A stretch of 5,728 nt of DNA from an uncultured Collinsella sp. Its GTDB lineage: Bacteria > Actinomycetota > Coriobacteriia > Coriobacteriales > Coriobacteriaceae. The DNA lies in NCBI GenBank assembly GCA_902479095.1, contig CABSNL010000088.1, forward strand, positions 1 through 5,728, in the 5' to 3' direction. The notes beneath the pieces are model-generated. The model was not told the DNA's origin, made no database searches, and worked only from the letters and a program-made list of their open reading frames with translations. The translations under genes were made by a program, and so were the position numbers. Numbering within the stretch: position 1 is the stretch's first letter; each line of letters opens with the position of its first letter. Below are positions 1 to 5,276 of the stretch, in pieces.

Positions 1-1
1 C

Positions 2-1288
2 ATGTCGGTCGATATAGCCACGTATGTCCACGATCTTGCCGTTGCCGCCAAGGCAGCGTCGGCCTCGCTTGCCACGGCGAGCGATGAGCAGCGCCAGGAG
101 GCCGTGCGCGCCATGGCCGCAGCACTGCGCAACGGTGTCGACTCCATCGTCGCCGCCAACGAGCTCGATATGTCCGCCGCGCGCGATGCGGGCACCTCGG
201 CCGGACTGCTCGATCGCCTGCTGCTGACGCCCGAGCGCGTCGAGGGCATGGCCGCCGGTTTGGAGAAGCTCGCCGAGCTGCCCGATCCCGTGGGCCGCGT
301 GCTCGACCACCGCGTGCTTGCAAGTGGCGTGGACCTGACCCGTGTGAGTGTGCCGCTGGGCCTGGTCGCTATGGTCTACGAGGCGCGCCCCAACGTGACG
401 GCAGATGCCGCAGGCATCTGCATCCGTACCGGCAACGCCTGCATTCTGCGCGGCGGCTCGCTGGCCTATCACTCGTGTGCCATGATCGCGGAGCTGCTGG
501 CCGATGCGCTCGAGGCCAAGGGCTTCCCGCGCGAGGCCGTGTCGATGATCGAGTCCACCGACCGCGAGGCCACTGGCGAGCTCATGAAGCTTCGCGGCAT
601 CGTCGATGTGCTCATTCCACGTGGCGGTGCAGGCCTGATCCAGCGCTGCGTGCGCGAGTCGCTCGTGCCGGTGATCGAGACGGGTACGGGCAACTGCCAC
701 ATCTACGTCCATGAATCCGCCGACTTTGATAAGGCGCTCAACATTATCGTTAATGCCAAGACCCAGCGCGTAGGCGTGTGCAATGCCGCCGAGTCGCTGC
801 TGGTCGACCGTGCCGTTGCTGATCGCTTCCTGCCCGCGGTCGTTGCTGTGCTGCACGAACACGGCGTGCTCATTCACGGCGACGAGGCCACGTGCGCCGC
901 GTGCGCCGACGCCGGCTTTGTGGAGGGCGATGACTACGTCGCCGCGACTGAGGAGGACTGGGGTCGCGAGTACCTGGCTCTCGAGATGAGCGTGAAGGTC
1001 GTGGCAAACGAGGACGAGGCCATCGCACACATCAATCGCTACGGCACGATGCACTCCGAGGCCATCGTTGCCGAGGACACGGATGCTTGCGAGTGCTTCC
1101 TCGATGCTGTCGATGCCTCGGCCGTGTACTCCAACGCCAGCACTCGCTTCACTGACGGCGGCGAGTTTGGCCTGGGCGCCGAGATCGGCATCTCGACCCA
1201 AAAACTCCACGCCCGTGGCCCCTTTGCCGCCGAGGCCCTCACCACCTACAAATACAAGCTCCGCGGCACCGGCCAGGTCCGCCCCTAA
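2..1288 (+). CDS. proA: Gamma-glutamyl phosphate reductase (glutamate-5-semialdehyde dehydrogenase)
   Basis: ProA performs the second step of proline synthesis from glutamate: NADPH-dependent reduction of L-glutamyl 5-phosphate to glutamate 5-semialdehyde, which cyclises to pyrroline-5-carboxylate. It is cytosolic and in the aldehyde dehydrogenase superfamily. The 428-residue product aligns along its whole length with E. coli ProA (417 residues) as I remember it. Visible signatures are EARPNVT (127-133), ILRGGS (148-153), LIPRGG (204-209), AKTQR followed by the catalytic cysteine C260 in VCNAAESLL, and TRFTDGGEFGLGAE (from 381) with STQKLHARGP near the C-terminus. No key residue is missing. 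The ATG at the window edge gives a normal N-terminus, but its ribosome binding site lies outside the window, as would any proB partner upstream. Transcription converges with the HD-domain gene at a hairpin terminator 14 nt past the stop. Identification is secure; only the exact start is unconfirmed. Confidence 0.96.
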   Translation: MSVDIATYVHDLAVAAKAASASLATASDEQRQEAVRAMAAALRNGVDSIVAANELDMSAARDAGTSAGLLDRLLLTPERVEGMAAGLEKLAELPDPVGRVLDHRVLASGVDLTRVSVPLGLVAMVYEARPNVTADAAGICIRTGNACILRGGSLAYHSCAMIAELLADALEAKGFPREAVSMIESTDREATGELMKLRGIVDVLIPRGGAGLIQRCVRESLVPVIETGTGNCHIYVHESADFDKALNIIVNAKTQRVGVCNAAESLLVDRAVADRFLPAVVAVLHEHGVLIHGDEATCAACADAGFVEGDDYVAATEEDWGREYLALEMSVKVVANEDEAIAHINRYGTMHSEAIVAEDTDACECFLDAVDASAVYSNASTRFTDGGEFGLGAEIGISTQKLHARGPFAAEALTTYKYKLRGTGQVRP

Positions 1289-1302
1289 CGCCCGCGCAAA
1301 CA

Positions 1303-1343
1303 AAAACCACCACAAAGGTGCCTGTCCCCTTTGTGGTGGTTTT
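1303..1343. terminator. Bidirectional intrinsic terminator, copy 1 of a 41-nt palindromic repeat
   Basis: A perfect 16-bp inverted repeat (arms 1303-1318 and 1328-1343) encloses a 9-nt loop, TGCCTGTCC. The arms start and end in A4/T4, so either strand reads as a GC-containing stem followed by a U-run. It sits between the convergent stops of proA (1288) and the HD-domain gene (1359), where a two-way terminator is expected. The whole 41 nt recurs without mismatch at 2013-2053. That exactness, loop included, suggests a dispersed repeat that has been co-opted as a terminator. Terminator function is inferred from structure and position. Confidence 0.85.
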
Positions 1344-1358
1344 AGGTGGCGTTGACGG

Positions 1359-1958
1359 TTAGGCCTGGAAGGTATCTCGGTCGGGGGCGAAGGACTGCAT
1401 GGCCGCGATGGTGCGGTCAAAGAGCTCGGGGAGCTCCCAGCCCAACATCTCGGCGCCCTGCGAAATCACGTCGCGCGAGCAGCCGGCGGCAAAGCGTTTG
1501 TCCTTGAACTTCTTCTTGAGCGACTTGGTCGTAAAGTCCATAACGCTCTTGCTCGGGCGCATGATGACTGCAGCGCCGATCAGACCGGTGAGCTCATCGC
1601 AGGCAAACAAGATCTTTTCCATCTGCAGCTCGGGCTTGGGCAGCGAGGTGTTGAAGTCGGACGTGTGCGTCTGGATGGCGCGAATGAGCTCGGGAGACGC
1701 ACCTTCGCCCTCAAGAATCTCGGCAGCATAGATGGTGTGGTTCATGGGGTCGTCCTCATGCTCCTCCCAATCCAGGTCGTGCAGCAGACCGACGATGCCC
1801 CAAAACTCCTCGTTCTCGGGGTCGAACTCGCGCGCAAAGTAGCGCATAGTGCCCTCGACCGTCTCGCCATGGGTGATGTGGAACGGGTCCTTGTTGTGCT
1901 CGTTGAGCAGTTCGAACGCGCGGTCGCGGGTGATTCCGGCGGTAAGCGGCTCTGCCAT
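1359..1958 (-). CDS. HD-domain protein, predicted metal-dependent phosphohydrolase
   Basis: A 199-residue cytosolic protein of the HD superfamily, whose members use His/Asp-bound divalent metals to hydrolyse phosphate esters, often of nucleotides. Visible metal-ligand candidates in order are H30 (ITHGE), the signature H60-D61 (LLHDLDWEE), H74 (NHT), H98 (QTHTSD) and D121 (CDELTGLI). The spacing H...HD...H...D fits the small stand-alone HD hydrolases. A basic stretch, SLKKKFKDKRF, follows, then a helical C-terminus. There is no signal peptide or membrane segment. The ATG at 1958 is supported by AAGGAG six bases upstream (plus-strand 1965-1970). The gene converges on proA and lies downstream of, and co-oriented with, the CarD-family gene. 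A terminator hairpin (2013-2053) separates those two, so it probably has its own start in the AT-rich 1971-2012 segment; I see no convincing -35/-10 pair there. The substrate is not assignable from sequence. Confidence 0.85.
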   Translation of the reverse strand: MAEPLTAGITRDRAFELLNEHNKDPFHITHGETVEGTMRYFAREFDPENEEFWGIVGLLHDLDWEEHEDDPMNHTIYAAEILEGEGASPELIRAIQTHTSDFNTSLPKPELQMEKILFACDELTGLIGAAVIMRPSKSVMDFTTKSLKKKFKDKRFAAGCSRDVISQGAEMLGWELPELFDRTIAAMQSFAPDRDTFQA

Positions 1959-2012
1959 AAGAGACTCCTTGTGCTCGTGGGTATCGATAAGAATGAATAC
2001 TACTAGAACAAG

Positions 2013-2053
2013 AAAACCACCACAAAGGTGCCTGTCCCCTTTGTGGTGGTTTT
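2013..2053 (-). terminator. Intrinsic terminator of the CarD-family gene, copy 2 of the 41-nt palindromic repeat
   Basis: This is identical in all 41 positions to the hairpin at 1303-1343, in the same orientation: arms 2013-2028 and 2038-2053 (16 bp, perfect), loop 2029-2037. Read on the minus strand it begins 13 nt past the CarD-family stop (2067) and ends with a U-run, so it should terminate that transcript before the HD gene start at 1958. Sequence outside the 41 nt is not shared between the copies, so the repeat unit is sharply bounded. Confidence 0.82.
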
Positions 2054-2066
2054 TGGCGCGGATGGG

Positions 2067-2552
2067 TTAGTTGAGGGCGGCTTGGGCTAGGCGGGCTTCG
2101 GCGGCCTCCTCGGTGACGCCAAGGGCCACGGCGAACTCCTCGATGGAGCGGCGTTTGGCCTCCTTGAGTACGCGCATGTAGTAGGAGCTGGGTTTTTTAT
2201 CAGCTTCCTCGGCCTGGCGAATGCGGTGCATCATGGTCTTTGCCACGCGGACCGTCTCGGGCGCGCCCAGCTTGAGCTGCTGCTTAAAGTGTGTCTCCTC
2301 AAGCGAGCTGTTGCGCTCGGTAAAGGTGTCGCACTCCAGCTCGTCATAGTGGCTCAGCAGGTGCTCGGCATCTTGCTGCGAGATGGCGGCGTGCAAACGG
2401 TCGGCCTGCGCCACGGGGTACATGAGGATCGTCTGCGCATGTCCCTGCTTGGTCTCGAGCAGCAGCATGGGCTGCGGTGTGTCGTCCCTAAAACCGACGA
2501 CGGTGCAGACTCCCTGGCCCGGATGAATGACGTGTTGACCGATTGAGAACAT
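2067..2552 (-). CDS. CarD/CdnL-family transcriptional regulator (divergent)
   Basis: CarD-type proteins bind the RNA polymerase beta subunit through an N-terminal Tudor-like domain and steady the open promoter complex through a helical C-terminal domain. The N-terminus (MFSIGQHVIHPGQGVCTVVGF, residues 1-21) matches the start of the CarD_CdnL_TRCF domain, which runs to about residue 55. The remainder (about 60-161) is helical and carries the family-like KLGAPETVRVAKTMMHRI and YYMRVLKEAKRRSIEEFAVALG segments. Length (161) equals that of mycobacterial CarD (162). The protein has no tryptophan at all, whereas characterised CarD proteins use a conserved Trp (W85 in M. tuberculosis) to wedge the transcription bubble. 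By my alignment S82/S83 or N81 falls there. The ATG at 2552 has GGAGG four bases upstream. The gene is divergent from argS and ends at the 2013-2053 terminator. Family membership is secure; the exact role is not. Confidence 0.88.
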   Translation of the reverse strand: MFSIGQHVIHPGQGVCTVVGFRDDTPQPMLLLETKQGHAQTILMYPVAQADRLHAAISQQDAEHLLSHYDELECDTFTERNSSLEETHFKQQLKLGAPETVRVAKTMMHRIRQAEEADKKPSSYYMRVLKEAKRRSIEEFAVALGVTEEAAEARLAQAALN

Positions 2553-2586
2553 GCTACCTCCAACTTATACGAATTTACGTATGTCT

Positions 2587-2595
2587 AGAATAACA
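2587..2595 (-). promoter_or_regulatory. Candidate extended -10 promoter of the CarD-family gene
   Basis: On the minus strand this reads TGT-TATTCT: an extended -10 TG, one base, then a hexamer matching TATAAT at four of six positions. I find no good -35 at the right distance, which extended -10 promoters can tolerate. The predicted start near 2580 gives a leader of about 28 nt containing the GGAGG site. An inverted repeat ATACG-N6-CGTAT (2567-2582) overlaps the predicted start. The call rests on pattern only. Confidence 0.35.
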
Positions 2596-2703
2596 CGCTG
2601 ACGTGCGCAAACCCTTACTTTATGCAGGAAAAGCACACAACTCTGATAGGTAAGAGTATTCGATAACAGACGCAGCTCATTCACACCTTTATGCATTTTC
2701 AAC

Positions 2704-2722
2704 GCCTGCATAATCTGCAGGC
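2704..2722. repeat. Perfect 7-bp inverted repeat (GCCTGCA / TGCAGGC)
   Basis: Arms 2704-2710 and 2716-2722 enclose a 5-nt loop, TAATC. No U-run follows on either strand, so it is not a standard terminator. It lies about 75 bp upstream of the predicted argS promoter and far upstream of the CarD-family gene. It overlaps one of the TGCATA motifs, so it may be a protein-binding site. Function is unknown. Confidence 0.45.
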
Positions 2723-2798
2723 AGGCTGGCATCTTTGAGGGACTCCATACAAGCTGTAGTCATTTTTGTGCATATGCAATATCTATTAGCTTTACCCT

Positions 2799-2827
2799 GC
2801 GACAGTGCCTGTTGCTTGTGATAGAGT
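2799..2827 (+). promoter_or_regulatory. Candidate argS promoter
   Basis: The -35 candidate GCGACA (2799-2804) keeps the GACA of the consensus. It is followed by an ideal 17-nt spacer and the -10 candidate TAGAGT (2822-2827), which matches four of six positions and is preceded by an extended -10 TG at 2819-2820. Transcription would start near 2834, leaving a leader of about 62 nt before the argS ATG. This is the best sigma-70-type match in the gap. Confidence 0.5.
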
Positions 2828-2895
2828 GCTAAAAACTCTGGCTTTTGCCCTACGAGTGACCAAGAGCTCGGGGGGCTTTAACACAAGGAGGATCT

Positions 2896-4749
2896 ATGCC
2901 CGAGAAGATTGAAGAGCTGGTACGCGCTGCGCTTGCTGCGGCCCAGGAGGCCGGCGACCTTTCCGCATTTGAACTTGACGATTGCGCTATCGAGCGACCG
3001 GCTGACACTTCTCATGGCGAGTGGACCTCTACCATGGCCCTGAAGTCCGCCAAGCTGGCCCACTGCGCCCCGCGCAAGATCGCCGAGGCCATCGTTGCCC
3101 ATATGCCCGAGGACCCCGCGATCGAGAAGGTCGAGATCGCAGGCCCCGGCTTCATCAACTTCTACCTCTCCGTTGCCGTCAAGAATGCCATCTTTGGCGA
3201 GGCTCGCGAGAAGGGTATGGACTTCGCTAAGTCCAACGTCGGTGGTGGCCTGAAGACCCAGGTCGAGTTCGTTTCCGCTAACCCCGTCGGCCCCATGCAC
3301 ATCGGCCACGGCCGCTGGGCCGCGCTGGGCGACTCGCTCTGCCGTGTTATGGACCACGCCGGTTACGACATCCAGCGTGAGTTCTACATCAACGACCACG
3401 GCTCTCAGATGAACACCTTCGGCAACTCCATCAGCACGCGCTATATGCAGCTTGCCGACATCATCGCCAAGCAGGGCGTGGATATCGACGAAGCTCACAA
3501 GCTGCTGATCGCCGACCGCGATGCCTTTGTCGCCGACGAGAACGACGAGCATCCCGAGACCCATCCGTATCAGGATAACTTTGCCGAGACACTGGGTAAG
3601 GACTCCTACGGCGGCGACTACATCATCGACGAGGCCGCCGAGTTCTGGCGCACCGACGGCGACAAGTGGGTCGAGGCCGATCCGCAGGAGCGCATGGAGA
3701 GCTTCCGTGAGCGCGGTTACGTGAAGATGGTCGACAACATGCGCGACCTCTGCCACGCCGTCAACTGCGACTTCGATCGTTGGTTCTCCGAGCGCTCGCT
3801 GTATGTGAAGGACACCGAGGGCGAGACCGCCGGCACCTCCGCCGTCGACCGCGCTTTTGAGAAGCTCGACAAGATGGGCTATCTCTACACCAAGGACGGC
3901 GCCCTGTGGTTCCGCTCCACCGACCTGGGCGACGACAAGGACCGCGTTCTGATTAAGTCCGATGGCGAGTACACCTACTTCGCTTCCGATGTTGCCTATC
4001 ACTGGGATAAGTTCCAGCGCGTCGACCACGTCATCGACATCTGGGGCGCCGACCACCACGGCTACATCGAGCGCGTCCGCTGCGTCTGCGACGCTCTCGG
4101 TTACCCCGGCAAGTTTGAGGTTCTGCTGGGCCAGCTCGTCAACCTGCTGCGCAACGGCAAGCCCGTCCGTATGTCCAAGCGTAAGGGCACCATGGTGACC
4201 CTGCAGGAGCTCGTCGACGAGGTCGGCTCCGACGCTGCCCGTTACACCCTCATCTCCAAGAGCTCCAACCAGATGGTCGACTTCGATATTGAGGCCGTCA
4301 AGAAGCGCGACAACTCCAACCCGGTGTACTACGTGCAGTACGCTCACGCCCGCGTGTGCTCCATCCTGCGCCGTGCCGCTGACGTTACGCCCGAGCAGGC
4401 TGACGAGATGGGCATGAAGGCCGTCGCCGCCAAGGCCATCGGTGAGAACGTCGATTACTCGCTGCTGACCGACCCGACCGAGCTCGCCCTTTCGCGCAAG
4501 CTCAACGAGCTCACCGACCTCATCGCCAGCTGCGCTCGCGACCGCGCCCCGTTCCGTCTGACGCACTTTGCTGAGGAACTCGCCGGCGACTTCCACAGCT
4601 TCTACGCTGCCTGTCAGGTGCTGCCGAGCGAGGGCCGTCCCGTCGACCCCGAGCTTTCGCGTGCCCGTCTGGCCGCTTGCGATGCCGTCCGTGTGACGCT
4701 CGCCCTGGTGCTCACCCTCGTTGGCGTTTCCGCGCCCGAGCAGATGTAA
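2896..4749 (+). CDS. argS: Arginyl-tRNA synthetase
   Basis: ArgS charges tRNA-Arg with arginine using ATP; it is a cytosolic class Ia synthetase essential for translation. The 617-residue product is complete and slightly longer than E. coli ArgRS (577). Domains in order: an N-terminal tRNA-recognition domain (about 1-110, with ERPADTSHGEW); the Rossmann catalytic core with the HIGH motif exact at 135-138 after NPVGPM; FYINDHGSQMNTFGNS; DIWGADHHGYIERV; and the KMSKS-equivalent as MSKRKG (426-431). The helical DALR-type anticodon-binding domain starts near 476 (PVYYVQYAHARV) and runs to the end. The ATG at 2896 has a strong AAGGAGG (2885-2891) four bases upstream. The gene is divergent from the CarD-family gene and ends at an intrinsic terminator, so it is probably monocistronic. 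No key residue is missing and codon use is uniform. Confidence 0.98.
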   Translation: MPEKIEELVRAALAAAQEAGDLSAFELDDCAIERPADTSHGEWTSTMALKSAKLAHCAPRKIAEAIVAHMPEDPAIEKVEIAGPGFINFYLSVAVKNAIFGEAREKGMDFAKSNVGGGLKTQVEFVSANPVGPMHIGHGRWAALGDSLCRVMDHAGYDIQREFYINDHGSQMNTFGNSISTRYMQLADIIAKQGVDIDEAHKLLIADRDAFVADENDEHPETHPYQDNFAETLGKDSYGGDYIIDEAAEFWRTDGDKWVEADPQERMESFRERGYVKMVDNMRDLCHAVNCDFDRWFSERSLYVKDTEGETAGTSAVDRAFEKLDKMGYLYTKDGALWFRSTDLGDDKDRVLIKSDGEYTYFASDVAYHWDKFQRVDHVIDIWGADHHGYIERVRCVCDALGYPGKFEVLLGQLVNLLRNGKPVRMSKRKGTMVTLQELVDEVGSDAARYTLISKSSNQMVDFDIEAVKKRDNSNPVYYVQYAHARVCSILRRAADVTPEQADEMGMKAVAAKAIGENVDYSLLTDPTELALSRKLNELTDLIASCARDRAPFRLTHFAEELAGDFHSFYAACQVLPSEGRPVDPELSRARLAACDAVRVTLALVLTLVGVSAPEQM

Positions 4750-4794
4750 GCTACGGGTCATTTGACCGTACAGACTTGGTTTAACTAAGCCTTG

Positions 4795-4827
4795 AAAGCC
4801 CGATCTCCCACGGAGGTCGGGCTTTTT
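4795..4827 (+). terminator. Intrinsic terminator of argS
   Basis: A 14-bp stem (4795-4808 with 4812-4825, containing one G-U pair) is capped by a 3-nt loop, CAC, and ends in a run of five T (4823-4827). It starts 46 nt after the argS stop. A smaller bulged stem (TACGGGTCA/TGACCGTA, 4752-4770) lies just after the stop. The main stem also begins with AAA, but reading out on the minus strand there is no nearby gene to terminate. Confidence 0.9.
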
Positions 4828-4871
4828 GCAAACGCCGACGTATTGACGAATTTGGAACTGCTGGAAATACG

Positions 4872-5020
4872 AAACTATGCCGGTTTACTACGATGAAATG
4901 AGAATTCCAACTACGCCGGCTTTTCGCAAAAAAGTGCAAGGCATCTACCTGCGGTTTTAGTTCAACAAGTTTCGGAGTGATCGCGGTTGAGCGATTCATC
5001 GTAGTAAACCGCCACAGTTT
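4872..5020. repeat. 149-bp element with terminal inverted repeats, MITE- or REP-doublet-like
   Basis: The ends form a 26-bp inverted repeat with 24 matches (4872-4897 against 4995-5020), including 17 perfect bases, CGGTTTACTACGATGAA (4881-4897) and its complement (4995-5011). About 97 bp lie between the arms. Inside, an imperfect direct repeat AACTAYGCCGGYTT occurs at 4873-4886 and 4909-4922, so the left end is partly duplicated. The right end also forms a local hairpin, CCGCC/GGCGG (5009-5013 with 5022-5026). The element encodes no transposase. A 72-codon minus-strand frame crosses it but also runs through the argS terminator, so it is probably not a gene. No clear target-site duplication is visible. 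A mobile or REP-type origin is inferred; a structured RNA is the alternative. Confidence 0.6.
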
Positions 5021-5104
5021 TGGCGGAGGCAGTCAGATTTGTGGGTGTTAAACCAAAGATTGTCCCTTTTGACTAGTCGTTTAAGAACGTCCTCAATGAC
5101 TAAG

Positions 5105-5132
5105 TTGCAGGTGGTTGCGGTTGTGTTACACT
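5105..5132 (+). promoter_or_regulatory. Candidate promoter of the probable rho gene
   Basis: The -10 candidate TACACT (5127-5132) matches TATAAT at four of six positions and has an extended -10 TG at 5124-5125. A TTGCAG hexamer (5105-5110) lies 16 nt upstream as a weak -35. Transcription would start near 5139, about 138 nt before the GTG start. An alternative -35, TTGACT (5069-5074), has no good partner -10. Confidence 0.42.
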
Positions 5133-5138
5133 AACGCT

Positions 5139-5276
5139 GCGTATATGACGCAAATATCTCGATACAGATCAATGATGTCCGTCGGTATTTGACGGAGCTA
5201 GACTGTTTAGCCGCCCTGAAGGTTTATGCAGGGAGCATGTGATCACAGGGCTTGAAAAGAAAGTTGAGCAAACACT
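5139..5276 (+). promoter_or_regulatory. Hairpin-rich 5' leader of the probable rho gene
   Basis: Three short perfect stems follow one another in the predicted leader: TGCGT/ACGCA (5138-5152), TCCGTC/GACGGA (5178-5196) and CCCTG/CAGGG (5214-5233). A 10-bp palindrome TGTGATCACA (5238-5247) comes next, then a purine-rich A/G tract (5253-5263). None of the stems is followed by a U-run, so they are not ordinary terminators. The third loop contains TATGCA within TTTATGCAGG (5223-5232), a 10-mer also found at 2619-2628. I recognise no known riboswitch class. Autoregulatory leaders are known for rho in other bacteria, so attenuation is plausible but unproven. Confidence 0.4.

Larger units (their letters stand above)
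2553..2895. other. 343-bp divergent intergenic region between the CarD-family gene and argS
   Basis: This non-coding stretch is clearly AT-richer than the flanking genes and holds no plausible protein gene. It should contain both divergent promoters: a candidate for the CarD-family gene at 2587-2595 and one for argS at 2799-2827. It also holds a perfect hairpin (2704-2722) and five TATGCA/TGCATA hexamers (2621, 2690, 2707, 2769 and 2773), two of them merged in the palindrome TGCATATGCA. I looked for a T-box leader ahead of argS and found no T-box core. The argS 5' UTR (from about 2834) is short, with only a weak stem between CTCTGG and CCAAGAG. Confidence 0.7.

Noticed and set aside
1303..2053. 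The two 41-nt hairpins as a minimal CRISPR array or as insertion-sequence ends
   Set aside because: There are only two copies, 710 bp apart, around an ordinary HD-domain gene. There is no spacer periodicity and no transposase, and the copies are self-palindromic, not inverted relative to each other.
2834..2895. T-box or other tRNA-sensing leader ahead of argS
   Set aside because: No T-box core sequence and no terminator/antiterminator pair are present. The predicted leader is only about 62 nt, too short for a T-box.
2878..4761. A 627-codon open frame on the minus strand exactly opposite argS
   Set aside because: It mirrors argS codon for codon. G/C-biased third positions and few stop-generating codons in argS leave the complementary frame open. 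Its product is a Val/Gly/Leu/Ala/Asp-rich repetitive string with no recognisable domain, and argS is certain.
4781..4999. A 72-codon minus-strand frame in the gap after argS
   Set aside because: It runs through the inverted-repeat element and the argS terminator stem, has no convincing ribosome binding site, and its product resembles translated repeat DNA. It might be annotated as a hypothetical protein elsewhere, but I cannot support it.
5145..5192. A 15-codon leader peptide frame (ATG to TGA) in the probable rho leader
   Set aside because: It has no Shine-Dalgarno, begins within a few bases of the predicted transcript start inside the first hairpin, and has no run of a regulatory amino acid.
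5238..5247. TGTGATCACA palindrome as a CRP-type site
   Set aside because: The CRP consensus needs TGTGA and TCACA separated by six bases; here the half-sites overlap with no spacer. The site also lies downstream of the predicted promoter.
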